Positions 7,919-15,819 of a stretch of DNA of 64,000 nt are shown one piece after another. The notes under the pieces were generated by a model. That model was not told where the DNA came from. It saw nothing but the letters and a program-made list of their open reading frames with translations, and made no database searches. Position numbers and translations under genes: made by a program. Origin of the DNA: an uncultured Eubacteriales bacterium (GTDB lineage: Bacteria > Bacillota > Clostridia > Oscillospirales > Oscillospiraceae); contig UQWI01000004.1 in the NCBI GenBank assembly GCA_900544765.1, positions 136,101 through 200,100 of the forward strand. The letters are read 5' to 3'. How positions within the stretch are numbered: the stretch's first letter is position 1; every line of letters begins with the position of its first letter.

Positions 7919-8047
7919 TTGTTCGGCACCTCCTTGTAGTATTGGCCGCGTTTCGGCGGCCTTGTTGCCTCCCTGATGGGACCGGGACAGCCTGTCCGGG
8001 CAAAAAATTGCGCACGAAAACAGCCCGTCCGGCCGACAGGTAAAATT

Positions 8048-8076
8048 AGTATAGCACCGGCGAGGCGATAGGTCAA
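8048..8076 (-). promoter_or_regulatory. Promoter of the rpmG-secE-nusG-rplKA operon
   Basis: On the minus strand TTGACC (8071-8076) and TATACT (8048-8053) are separated by 17 bases, close to the sigma-A consensus. The predicted leader is about 125 bases. Confidence 0.8.
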
Positions 8077-8183
8077 TCATTATTTTTTGTCAGGACAGGT
8101 ATTTTTTCGAGCCGGGCGGGACAAAAAGTTTGAGTTAGTTCATTTTGACTTAACACGCAGTTCATAAGTGCCAGGTATATTGT

Positions 8184-8417
8184 AGATGCTGACAGGGAAG
8201 TCAGTAAGAACGCGGTCACCGGGGGTGCCACGCGCGCCGTGCGCGAGGGGTCAGAGACCCGCGCTGCCAGAGGCGCTGCGCCCTGGAGACCTGCCTGATA
8301 AGCTTAAGCAACACGGCTACTGCCCGCCGGGAAGGCTTGCCCTTCCGAAGAGGCAGACCAAAGACAACGCCATACGGCGATTATATAAAAAGAGGACGGC
8401 TGAAACCGTCCTCTTTT
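8184..8417 (+). ncRNA. Candidate structured non-coding RNA, possibly 6S RNA
   Basis: This interval has no convincing protein gene, sits after a TATATT box (8176-8181) and ends in a strong terminator. It is GC-rich and holds many complementary segments. One is TGCC-N5-GGAAGG-loop-CCTTCC-N5-GGCA at 8321-8355. The stretch around 8290-8310 (CCTGATAAGCTTAAGC) resembles the CCGAGAAGCCUUAA region of E. coli 6S RNA. The size of about 200-230 bases also fits. The 6S identity is a hypothesis; a different clostridial RNA is possible. No good -35 box was found. Confidence 0.4.
8391..8417 (+). terminator. Intrinsic terminator of the candidate RNA
   Basis: AGAGGACGG (8391-8399) pairs with CCGTCCTCT (8406-8414) and is followed by TTT, on the plus strand. 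Confidence 0.8.
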
Positions 8418-8436
8418 CGCGTCCGGATAATTCTTC

Positions 8437-8472
8437 TTCCAAACTCGGCGCCGTGATGGTATAATCACGGCG
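8437..8472 (+). promoter_or_regulatory. folC promoter with an overlapping palindrome
   Basis: TTCCAA (8437-8442) and TATAAT (8460-8465) are 17 bases apart. CGCCGTGAT and ATCACGGCG (8449-8457 and 8464-8472) form a perfect 9-base inverted repeat with a 6-base spacer that covers the -10 box, as expected for an operator. Confidence 0.55.
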
Positions 8473-8488
8473 TAAACGGAGGTGCCGC

Positions 8489-9763
8489 ATGGATTATCAA
8501 TCGGCTTTGAAATACATAGAGGGCGTGTCATGGCTGGGCTCGCGTCCGGGCCTGGAGCGCATAGGCGAGCTGCTTGAACGCCTTGGGCGCCCGCAGGACG
8601 CCCTGCGCTTCGTACATGTCGCCGGGACGAACGGAAAGGGCAGCGTCTGCGCCATGCTGCGCTCCGTCCTGAGCGCGGCGGGATACCGCACCGGGCTGTA
8701 CATATCTCCGCATCTCGCGCGCATGAACGAGCGCATGAGCATTGACGGCGCGGACATATCCGACGATGAATTCGCCGTGAGCACACAGGAGCTCGCCGCG
8801 GCCGCGCGCGGCATGGCCGAGCCCTGCACTCAGTTTGAGCTCACGACCGCGCTGGCCCTGTACTGGTTCGCCAAGAAGCGCTGCGACATCGTGGTCCTGG
8901 AAACCGGTCTCGGCGGCAGGCTCGACGCGACTAACGCCATCGGTGTGCCGGACTGCGCCGTCATCACTAATATCGGCCTCGACCACACCGCCGTACTGGG
9001 CGGCACGCTCGAGCTCATTGCCGCCGAGAAGGCGGGCATATTCAAGGGTGGGCGCGCCGCCGCCTACGACCTGCCGGAGAACGTCAAGGCCGTTCTGCGG
9101 GGGAAGGCCCGGGCTGCCGGCACGGATTTGCGTTTCGCTGATTTCTCACGGCTCGAGCGGCTTTCCGACGGGCTGGACGGGCAGCAATTCAGGTACCGGG
9201 GCGAGGAGTACGCCATCCGGCTGCTGGGCGCGCACCAGCTCGCCAACGCGGCGGCCGCGCTTGAGGCGATAGGCCAGCTGCGCCGTGGCGGCTGGGAAAT
9301 ATCCGGAGAGGCGGTGCGCAATGGCCTGGCCTCGGCCTCGTGGCCCGCACGGTTTGAGCGTGTGCTCACCGGGCCGGACTTCGTCATCGACGGCGGGCAT
9401 AACCCTCAGTGCCTGACGGCCACGGCCGAGGCGCTGCGTAGATATTATCCGGATACGCGCCGCGTACTGCTCTTCGGCGCGCTTGCCGACAAGGACTGGC
9501 AGGACATGGCGCGGCTGCTCATCCCCGTTGCGGACGAGTTCGTCTGCGCCACTCCGGAGAGTGAGCGCGCGCTGGACGCGGTTACGCTCGCAGAGTTCCT
9601 GCGCGGTGAGGGCTGCCGGGCCGAGGCGTATGACACAATCGAGGCCGCGGCCGACGCCGCGTACAGGCGCGCCGCGCCGGACGGCATGGCCTGCTGCGTC
9701 GGCTCGCTGTATATGGCGGGCGCGGCGCGCTCTTATCTGTTGGGAAGGGGGAAGCAGGAGTGA
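8489..9763 (+). CDS. folC: Folylpolyglutamate synthase / dihydrofolate synthase
   Basis: The 424-residue protein is a Mur-ligase-like ATP enzyme with the P-loop HVAGTNGKGSVCAML near residue 50, YISPHL after it, and the C-terminal FVIDGGHNPQ. It adds glutamate to dihydropteroate or folates and so retains one-carbon carriers in the cell. GGAGGTG lies 6 bases before the ATG. ruvX overlaps its end by 4 bases. Confidence 0.93.
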   Translation: MDYQSALKYIEGVSWLGSRPGLERIGELLERLGRPQDALRFVHVAGTNGKGSVCAMLRSVLSAAGYRTGLYISPHLARMNERMSIDGADISDDEFAVSTQELAAAARGMAEPCTQFELTTALALYWFAKKRCDIVVLETGLGGRLDATNAIGVPDCAVITNIGLDHTAVLGGTLELIAAEKAGIFKGGRAAAYDLPENVKAVLRGKARAAGTDLRFADFSRLERLSDGLDGQQFRYRGEEYAIRLLGAHQLANAAAALEAIGQLRRGGWEISGEAVRNGLASASWPARFERVLTGPDFVIDGGHNPQCLTATAEALRRYYPDTRRVLLFGALADKDWQDMARLLIPVADEFVCATPESERALDAVTLAEFLRGEGCRAEAYDTIEAAADAAYRRAAPDGMACCVGSLYMAGAARSYLLGRGKQE

Positions 9764-10194
9764 GAATTATGGCTCTCGACTACGGCGACGCGCGCACGGG
9801 CGTTGCGATATCCGACGAGCGCGGCATACTCTGCGGCGAGACGCTGGTGATTGCCGAGTGGAATGAAGAGAGGCTTGTCAACCGCATCGCAGCTCTGGCG
9901 GCGGACAAGGGCTGTGCGCTGGTGCTGCTCGGCCTGCCGCTGAACATGGACGGCAGCGAGGGCGCGCGCGCGGCAAAGTGCCGGGCCCTGGCGGATTTGC
10001 TCACAGCCGCCGGCGCGCCGGAGGTGCTGCTGAGAGACGAGCGGCGCACGAGCGTTGAGGCGCACAACATACTGCGCGCCAACGGCAAGCGCGAGAAAAA
10101 ACACCGCCAGAGCGTTGACGCCGTTGCCGCCCAGCTGATACTTGAGACCTATCTCGGCAGCGCGGACAACGCGCGCCGGCAGGGCAGGGAATAG
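9760..10194 (+). CDS. ruvX: Holliday junction resolvase-like protein (YqgF/RuvX)
   Basis: A 144-residue RNase H-fold protein with MALDYGDARTGVAISD at the N-terminus, LLGLPLNMDG, and DERRTSVEAHNIL. The family acts in 16S rRNA 5' maturation and may resolve junctions. The GTG at 9760 overlaps the folC stop; an ATG 9 bases later is the alternative start. Confidence 0.9.
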   Translation: MRIMALDYGDARTGVAISDERGILCGETLVIAEWNEERLVNRIAALAADKGCALVLLGLPLNMDGSEGARAAKCRALADLLTAAGAPEVLLRDERRTSVEAHNILRANGKREKKHRQSVDAVAAQLILETYLGSADNARRQGRE

Positions 10195-10200
10195 GCATAT

Positions 10201-10235
10201 GCAAACGCCCCGTTCACGATGAACGGGGCGTTTGC
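10201..10235. terminator. Bidirectional terminator between ruvX and a convergent gene
   Basis: A 16-base perfect stem (10201-10216 with 10220-10235) has a CGA loop and TTT on the plus side. Confidence 0.8.
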
Positions 10236-10237
10236 TT

Positions 10238-10648
10238 TCATTCGTCTGCAATGTATGCGATTTGGCCGGTACAGCAGATTTCCACGGCGAGCTCACGGCA
10301 TTCGCCGCCGACGTCCGCGTAGCCGCAAAAGCGCGCGCGGTCAAGGCCGAAGTGCTCGTCCATGACGTCGAGGCGCAGCTCCGGGCAGCGCTCGAGCAGC
10401 TCTGAAAGCGGGAGCTTTTCGCCGCAGAAGGTCCCAAAATTGCCGCGAGGAGAGAGAATGTACGCATAGCTCTCGCTCCACTTTACGGCGCGGAAAACAA
10501 CGCGTCCGGAGCTCGTCATGTACGGCGGCTCCGGAGACTGCATGCCGTACTCGGTGATGAGGGTGAGCGCATCCCCGCTCGCGGAAAAGCGCACGGGCAT
10601 GTCATGCAGGGAGTAGGGAGGCCCGGTAAAGGCGTAACGTTTTTCCAT
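10238..10648 (-). CDS. Hypothetical protein
   Basis: A 136-residue soluble protein that I do not recognise. It is rich in aromatic and beta-forming residues (YAFTGPPYSLHDMPVRFSAS, RVVFRAVKWSESYAYIL). The ATG at 10648 has GGAGG 6 bases upstream; an in-frame ATG 12 bases earlier overlaps that site. It lies 50 bases after the thioesterase gene on the same strand. Confidence 0.65.
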   Translation of the reverse strand: MEKRYAFTGPPYSLHDMPVRFSASGDALTLITEYGMQSPEPPYMTSSGRVVFRAVKWSESYAYILSPRGNFGTFCGEKLPLSELLERCPELRLDVMDEHFGLDRARFCGYADVGGECRELAVEICCTGQIAYIADE

Positions 10649-10698
10649 TGCGTCCTCCAAATCTTTTTTTGCCCTCGCGGCGGCCTGGAGTGGCGGGA

Positions 10699-11217
10699 TT
10701 ACTTTTTCAGCTCAGGGATGTCTATCTCGGCCGGGTCGTCGGGGGACTCGACAAGCTCCCAAATGTCGCCGTTGGTGGCGAGGTCGCCGATGACGGAGAG
10801 GGGCTGCTTCATATAGCGGGCGTGGCCGGTGGCCGCAACTGTTCCGTCGGGCAGGATTATCTCGCCCTCGCCGTCGAAGATGAGGCGGGTGTTGCGCGTG
10901 ACACGCCCGGTTACTATGAGCGGTACGTTGTAGGGAACGGGGTGGCGGTAGCGCACATTGATATCTGCGGTGACGGCCCAGGTGTCCGGCTCGCTTACAT
11001 TTATGGCGCGGCCCATCGTCTCGTCGAGCATGGCGCATATGACGCCGCCGTGTACGCGTCCGGGGTAGCTCTGGTGCTTGAAGTCAGCGGTTATAAGCGC
11101 GGCAATGGTGCCGTCCTCGAGTTCGTAAAAGTTGGAGTGAAGGCCCCAGTCGTTGTTTATTCCGCAGACAAAGCAGTTGCCGGAGCTGTTGTGCTTGCGC
11201 ACGGCTTTCTTTTTCAC
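10699..11217 (-). CDS. PaaI-type hotdog thioesterase family protein
   Basis: A 172-residue hotdog protein. It shows NCFVCGINNDWGLH near the N-terminus, GRVHGGVICAMLDETMGRAI for the central helix with its active-site region, and ADINVRYRHPVPYN. The family cleaves acyl-CoA or acyl-ACP thioesters. The GTG at 11217 has GGAGGG about 7 bases upstream, and the frame before it reads through the hairpin at 11242-11265, which is not likely to be coding. Confidence 0.8.
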   Translation of the reverse strand: MKKKAVRKHNSSGNCFVCGINNDWGLHSNFYELEDGTIAALITADFKHQSYPGRVHGGVICAMLDETMGRAINVSEPDTWAVTADINVRYRHPVPYNVPLIVTGRVTRNTRLIFDGEGEIILPDGTVAATGHARYMKQPLSVIGDLATNGDIWELVESPDDPAEIDIPELKK

Positions 11218-11241
11218 GTCTATCCCTCCTACATGACAGGA

Positions 11242-11265
11242 GGGGGAACCCCTGAGGGTTCCCCC
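11242..11265 (-). terminator. Hairpin between the foldase and thioesterase genes
   Basis: A perfect 10-base stem (11242-11251 with 11256-11265) has no clear T run after it, so it may stabilise or weakly attenuate the transcript. Confidence 0.5.
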
Positions 11266-11298
11266 GTATCCCGCGTTTGCGGATGTCAATCAGTCTCG

Positions 11299-12972
11299 TC
11301 AGGTCTTGGCGAACCAGTTGATGAAGCCGTTTATGCTCAGCGTGTACTGGGACACGAGCTCGGACTCCCAGGCGTCGTAGTCGGGCTGGCGAAGGCCCTC
11401 GGGAGCGCCGGTGGAGCTCAGGCCGAACTGGGCCAGGCAGTCATGGTAAGTGTAGTCGTCTGTGCCGACGAAGTAGACCAGATGATAGCCGGTGTAGTTG
11501 GTGGACTCAACGAAAATTATCTCGTTGTCGCCGGGCTGGCGGGAGCTGTCGAAAATCCAGTCGTTTATCGGGTCGACCATCTGGTTCATGGAGACGTGCT
11601 CATAGAGGCCGCCGGTGCTGGCGTAGGCGCTGGAGCCATTGGAGCCGGTGTCGTCGCTGTGAGTGTTGGCCAGGTTGGAGAAGGCGTCCTCGGTTTCGCC
11701 GGCCTCGACCCACTGGTCGTAGATGCTGTTGATTTCATCCTCGGCGGCCTGAAGCTCCTCTTCGGAGAATTCTCCGTCCTCATCCTCGTCAACGGCCTGA
11801 ATCAGTATGTGGCGGAAGGAGACGCCGTTGTAGTCGGTGTTGTCGCTGCGGGAGTGGAAGACCACGACGTAGTAGCCGCTGCCGTCGACTTCGATGACGC
11901 CCACGTCGCCCTCGGCGCGGTCGGCGCTCAGCACCCACTCGGAGAAGGTGTCGGCAAAGGTGCTGCTGATGTTGTAGCCAAAGACGTTGCTGAGCTCGTT
12001 TATCTCGGCGCCCTCGACCTCATCGGCGACGGTTTCGGCAAAGTCCGCGCCGCCCTCGACGGCCGCGGCGATGCGGTCGGCAATCTCCTTGGCGTCGGCC
12101 ATGGTGGCGTCGGTGACCTCCTCATTGGTCTCCTCCTCGCCGTCCTCGTTGGTCGTGGTGACCTCCTCGCGCTCAGCGGAGACCAGGTAGTAGTCGAGGG
12201 TCAGCGCGTCAAAGGCGTCGGCGTTCTCGTCGTAGTAGGCGTTGAGCTCATCGGAGGTGTACTCAAAACTGTCGAATACATCCTGGGAGTAGTCCTCGGC
12301 GATGTACGCACGGGAGAGCAGGTTGCGGACAAGCTCGCTGTCCACGCCCTTGCCGTAGGTGGCGGCCAGATAGCCGTCGGCCCCGCGCAGATTGTAGTTC
12401 TCCGCCAGGGTGGCATAGGTGTCCATGGCGTCGTTAATAGCCTGGGAATCCTCCTCGGAGAGGGTGTAGCCCTCGTTGGTGGCGGCGTCGTACAGGGCGG
12501 TCACCTGGACCATGTTTTCCAGGGCGGTCTCACGGAAATAGTCGTCCCAGGTGAAGGTCTCGGGCGCGTTGTCGCCGGATAGGGAGTCGGGCATGGTCAC
12601 GTTCAGGGCGGTGAGCATGCCGGTGTTGACCTCCTGCTCATCGAGGGCGTTGTTCGTGTCGAGCCCGATGAAGGAGAGATAGCTCTGGTACTGGTAGGTG
12701 AAGTTGTTGTAAGCGGTGTTGTAGTAGTACTGGTACTCCGCGTTGGTGAACTTGTAGTCGCCGATGGTCATGGCAGTGGTGCCGGTGTACAGCAGGTTCG
12801 TGTTCAGCAGCACTATCAGCACGACAAACACCGCTATGATAACGCCGACTATAGTCCATGTCCGGCGTTCCTTCTTGGCCTTCTTCTCGGCCTCGCGTTC
12901 CGCCAGAGTCTTCGGACTGGTCCCCGCTTCACGTTCGGCCTGACGCCGCTTCTTGTCCTGTGATGCGCTCAT
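11299..12972 (-). CDS. Membrane-anchored peptidylprolyl isomerase (PrsA/SurA-like)
   Basis: A 557-residue protein with a charged cytoplasmic N-terminus (residues 1-38, KKRRQAEREAG and similar), one membrane segment at about 39-62, a SurA-like helical region and a parvulin domain around residues 385-515 (VSFRHILIQA at its start). It would fold or hold exported proteins outside the membrane. Unlike Bacillus PrsA it has no lipobox and is anchored by a membrane helix. The product is acidic and has a low-complexity glutamate/threonine stretch near residue 275. A strong promoter precedes it. Confidence 0.85.
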   Translation of the reverse strand: MSASQDKKRRQAEREAGTSPKTLAEREAEKKAKKERRTWTIVGVIIAVFVVLIVLLNTNLLYTGTTAMTIGDYKFTNAEYQYYYNTAYNNFTYQYQSYLSFIGLDTNNALDEQEVNTGMLTALNVTMPDSLSGDNAPETFTWDDYFRETALENMVQVTALYDAATNEGYTLSEEDSQAINDAMDTYATLAENYNLRGADGYLAATYGKGVDSELVRNLLSRAYIAEDYSQDVFDSFEYTSDELNAYYDENADAFDALTLDYYLVSAEREEVTTTNEDGEEETNEEVTDATMADAKEIADRIAAAVEGGADFAETVADEVEGAEINELSNVFGYNISSTFADTFSEWVLSADRAEGDVGVIEVDGSGYYVVVFHSRSDNTDYNGVSFRHILIQAVDEDEDGEFSEEELQAAEDEINSIYDQWVEAGETEDAFSNLANTHSDDTGSNGSSAYASTGGLYEHVSMNQMVDPINDWIFDSSRQPGDNEIIFVESTNYTGYHLVYFVGTDDYTYHDCLAQFGLSSTGAPEGLRQPDYDAWESELVSQYTLSINGFINWFAKT

Positions 12973-13064
12973 GCGTGTTTCATCCTTTTCTGTGGGGCGC
13001 GTGCCTGGAAGGCTTCCGGGCGTATACGGTCCCCGTTTTGTATTTTCGCTTGTATAGCCTTGGT

Positions 13065-13093
13065 ATTATAACGCAAAGACGCGCCTGTTTCAA
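13065..13093 (-). promoter_or_regulatory. Promoter of the foldase gene
   Basis: On the minus strand TTGAAA (13088-13093) and TATAAT (13065-13070) are 17 bases apart. Confidence 0.8.
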
Positions 13094-13133
13094 GGCATAA
13101 ATGTAAATTAAACTTTTCTGCCGGGCACAGAGC

Positions 13134-13162
13134 TTGTGCCTGACCGCGTTTCATGGTAGAAT
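13134..13162 (+). promoter_or_regulatory. Putative promoter of the NYN gene
   Basis: TTGTGC (13134-13139) and TAGAAT (13157-13162) are 17 bases apart. Confidence 0.5.
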
Positions 13163-13222
13163 ATAGCTCACAAGCATGTGAGAATAGCTAATCTACCATC
13201 GAAAGCAGTGATATATTTGCCA

Positions 13223-14059
13223 ATGGAAAACATGCGCCTCGCCGTTTTGATTGACGGCGACAACGCGCCGCGCGACTGCCTCAAGGGCATAATGGAGGAG
13301 ATCGCAATCTACGGCACGCCCATGATAAAGCGCATATACGGCGACTGGGCCAGCCACGGCCTGAGCTCGTGGAAGACGACTTTGCTTGAAAACGCCGTCA
13401 CGCCCAAGCAGCAGTTTGCATACACGACGGGTAAGAACGCCACGGACAGCGCCATGATAATCGACGCCATGGACATACTCTACACCGGCAAGACCGACGG
13501 TTACGTCCTCGTCAGCTCGGACAGCGACTTCACGCCGCTGGCCATCCGCCTGCGCGAGAGCGGCATGTACGTCATCGGCATCGGCGAGGAAAAGACGCCG
13601 AAGGCCTTTGTCCAGGCCTGCGACAAGTTCATCCGCGTAGAGGTCATCCGCGACAAATACAAGAAGCCCGCCAAATCCGCAGGCAAGAGCGCGGCCAAGA
13701 GCGCGTCCGCGCGCAAGAGCACGGCCAAGGCGGCGGACAAGCCGGAGAAGGCCCCGGCGGCCAGGACGACGGCGAAAAAGGCGACAGCCGCGCCTGCAGA
13801 GACCAAACCGCCCGTGCCGGAGGACATCATCAATCTCATCGCGGACTCGGTCGCGGATTTGGCGGACGACGACGGCTGGATAGACATGTCCAACCTCGGC
13901 AACCTCATTATAAAGAAGCAGCCGGACTTCGACCCTCGCACCTACGGCTTCGGCAAGCTCTCGAACATGCTCAAGAACCTGGACCGCTTCGAGCTCCAGG
14001 TGCGCGAGACCTCCGACCCCAACGTGCGTCCCATGTATGTCCGCGACGTCGAGGCGTAA
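13223..14059 (+). CDS. NYN domain protein with a C-terminal OST-HTH/LOTUS-like domain
   Basis: Residues 1-150 form a PIN-like NYN nuclease domain with VLIDGDNAP at the start, IDAMDILY and VLVSSDSDFTPLA, which hold the metal-binding aspartates. Residues 155-205 are a lysine- and alanine-rich linker. Residues 210-278 (DIINLIADSVADLADDDGWIDM and GFGKLSNMLKN, each cited in part) fit an OST-HTH RNA-binding domain. A role in RNA cleavage or decay is likely. The ATG at 13223 is used; an upstream GTG would lie closer to the promoter and has no better binding site. Confidence 0.85.
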   Translation: MENMRLAVLIDGDNAPRDCLKGIMEEIAIYGTPMIKRIYGDWASHGLSSWKTTLLENAVTPKQQFAYTTGKNATDSAMIIDAMDILYTGKTDGYVLVSSDSDFTPLAIRLRESGMYVIGIGEEKTPKAFVQACDKFIRVEVIRDKYKKPAKSAGKSAAKSASARKSTAKAADKPEKAPAARTTAKKATAAPAETKPPVPEDIINLIADSVADLADDDGWIDMSNLGNLIIKKQPDFDPRTYGFGKLSNMLKNLDRFELQVRETSDPNVRPMYVRDVEA

Positions 14060-14067
14060 GACAATTG

Positions 14068-14101
14068 AAAGCCCCTGTTTGCAGAAAACAGGGGCTTTTT
14101 C
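14068..14101 (+). terminator. Intrinsic terminator after the NYN gene
   Basis: A 13-base stem (14068-14080 with 14086-14098) ends in a T run. Confidence 0.85.
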
Positions 14102-14110
14102 GCACATTCC

Positions 14111-14139
14111 TGAAACCAAAGCGCATTTTGCACCGACTA
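14111..14139 (+). promoter_or_regulatory. ECF-type promoter of module 1
   Basis: TGAAACC (14111-14117), a 16-base spacer and CGACTA (14134-14139) match the TGAAAC-N16-CGTC pattern of ECF sigma promoters. The downstream sigma gene probably drives its own transcription. Confidence 0.7.
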
Positions 14140-14177
14140 TATAAGTGAAAGCGGCCGCTTGGAAAGAGGTGATGCGC

Positions 14178-14714
14178 ATGGATGAGAACACCGCGCTCGG
14201 GCTGTTGTGCTCGGGCGACGAAGCCGCGCTGGGCTGGTTTATAGACCGCTACACCGGCTACGTCACGACGATAATCAGAAATATGCTCCTGCCGCGCCTG
14301 CCGGAGACCGACGTGGACGAGGCCGTCGCAGATGTGTTCATCGCTCTGTGGAAGAACGCCGGACGCATACGGCCCGGCGGGGCGCGCGCCTACCTGGCCG
14401 GAGTGGCCCGGAACAAGGCGCGAGACGCCCTGCGCGCAGCCCGCGCCGAGCTGCCGCTTGAGGACGACGCGCTGAGCATACCGGTGTCGGGACCGGACGA
14501 GGCCCTGACCGAGAGCGAGCTGCACGAGCGCACGCGCCGGGCGGTGGACGCCATGGAAGAGCCCGACCGGGAGATATTCCTGCGACATTACTTCTACTGC
14601 CAGGGCGTGGCGGAGATTGCGCTGGCCCTGGACATGAACACCAACACCGTCAAGACCCGCCTCCGGCGCGGCCGGGAAAAGCTGCGCGAGGTGCTGACGA
14701 AGGGGGAAGCATAG
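14178..14714 (+). CDS. ECF sigma-70 family sigma factor (module 1)
   Basis: The 178-residue protein has sigma region 2 (ETDVDEAVADVFIALWKNA) and region 4 (HYFYCQGVAEIALALDMNTN and KTRLRRGREKL), joined by a short linker. It would redirect RNA polymerase to ECF promoters. The ATG at 14178 is chosen because GAGGTG lies 6 bases upstream, while an earlier ATG lies inside that site. The next gene starts 2 bases after its stop and is a likely anti-sigma partner. It is a close paralogue of the sigma factor at 15820. Confidence 0.9.
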   Translation: MDENTALGLLCSGDEAALGWFIDRYTGYVTTIIRNMLLPRLPETDVDEAVADVFIALWKNAGRIRPGGARAYLAGVARNKARDALRAARAELPLEDDALSIPVSGPDEALTESELHERTRRAVDAMEEPDREIFLRHYFYCQGVAEIALALDMNTNTVKTRLRRGREKLREVLTKGEA

Positions 14715-14715
14715 C

Positions 14716-15702
14716 ATGGACATAAAGATTTCCGACCTCCTTACAGCTGCGGGCGTGACCGGCCTGCCCGGCCGGGCCGAAGGCAGCCCGGAGCGCGTGC
14801 GCGAGGCGGTCACGGCCAGGCTCAAGGAGGAAAAGATGAATACAAAGAAACGGCCGAGCAGGCTCCTGCGCACGGTTCTCATAGCCGCAGCCGTCGCCGC
14901 CGCGCTGGCAGTGGCGGGAATAGCGTACAACATGAACTTCGGAGAGATGTCTGTCGGCAAGGAGCAGGAGAGCGTTTACCGTGCGGAGCCTCGGGACGTG
15001 ATAGAGATTCCGCCGGCGGATTCGCCGGTCAGCCGGGCATTTGAGGAGCTCGACGACTTCAGGCGGGAGGTACAGTCAAAGCAGCCTGTCGGCTCGATAA
15101 CGCAGGAAGAGCTCGAGCAGATTATGGCGGACAACGAGCGCATACGGCAGAAGTATTTTGAACTTGCCGGGGAATATGGGCTGAAGCCGGGCAGAGAGGC
15201 GACCAGTGTTGATTCGGTTCAGGAGCTGGGCCGGAGCATTCACAACTCCCACATACTGCCGTCGGACGACCCGAGGGCGACCATAGCCTACGGGGCATAC
15301 ACGGATATAGGCACTATAGAATACATCGGCGGATTCACGCTCCCCGGCGGCGGTGTGGCGGACTACGGAATCGGTACGGCGACCAAGGGCACGATGTCCA
15401 GGCTCGGTACGGCGGTTTATCTCGACGAGCTGGAGGAGTGGGACTACACGACGGCAGACGGCACTAATGTCCTGCTTGGCATAGCCGAGAGAAAAAGTCT
15501 GCTGTACGTTGAGCTTGAGCACTGTTACGTCCTCGCTGTGATTCGCGCCGGGTACGAGGGCGCGGACAGCGAAAGCGTTATATCCGAGTTCGACTGGAAC
15601 CGGGGCGCCCACACGGCCATAACCCGCGACGACATCGAATACTTCGCGGACAACATAGACTTCGCAGCCATCGACGCCATTGCCGAGGCAGGACAGAAGT
15701 AA
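14716..15702 (+). CDS. Membrane-bound probable anti-sigma partner (module 1)
   Basis: A 328-residue protein with a short cytoplasmic N-terminus (DIKISDLLTAAG), one membrane helix at about residues 50-68 (LLRTVLIAAAVAAALAVAG) and a large outer domain that I do not recognise. The topology and position right after an ECF sigma gene fit an anti-sigma or sensor role. The N-terminal DLL motif is shared in form with the partner in module 2 (DLLDAF). Confidence 0.65.
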   Translation: MDIKISDLLTAAGVTGLPGRAEGSPERVREAVTARLKEEKMNTKKRPSRLLRTVLIAAAVAAALAVAGIAYNMNFGEMSVGKEQESVYRAEPRDVIEIPPADSPVSRAFEELDDFRREVQSKQPVGSITQEELEQIMADNERIRQKYFELAGEYGLKPGREATSVDSVQELGRSIHNSHILPSDDPRATIAYGAYTDIGTIEYIGGFTLPGGGVADYGIGTATKGTMSRLGTAVYLDELEEWDYTTADGTNVLLGIAERKSLLYVELEHCYVLAVIRAGYEGADSESVISEFDWNRGAHTAITRDDIEYFADNIDFAAIDAIAEAGQK

Positions 15703-15708
15703 AAACGC

Positions 15709-15738
15709 ATCCCCGCCCTTATGGGCGGGGATTTTTTG
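15709..15738 (+). terminator. Intrinsic terminator after module 1
   Basis: A 10-base stem (15709-15718 with 15723-15732) is followed by TTTTTT. Confidence 0.85.
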
Positions 15739-15753
15739 AAATTTCCGCCGGGG

Positions 15754-15782
15754 TGAAACCTTTTTGCGGTTTTATGCGTTAT
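15754..15782 (+). promoter_or_regulatory. ECF-type promoter of module 2
   Basis: TGAAACC (15754-15760), a 16-base spacer and CGTTAT (from 15777) match the module 1 promoter almost exactly in spacing and -35 box. Confidence 0.7.
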
Positions 15783-15819
15783 GATAAGTAGAAAGGCAAA
15801 GAGAAGGGCGGTGACGCGT

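Noticed and set aside
8137..8181. Full promoter for the candidate RNA
   Set aside because: TATATT has no -35 box at 16-18 bases; the nearest TTGACT is 25 bases away.
10648..12582. Very long plus-strand open frame opposite the foldase and thioesterase genes
   Set aside because: It is antisense to well-supported genes, is valine- and glycine-rich in a way typical of GC-rich shadow frames, and has no ribosome binding site or domain.
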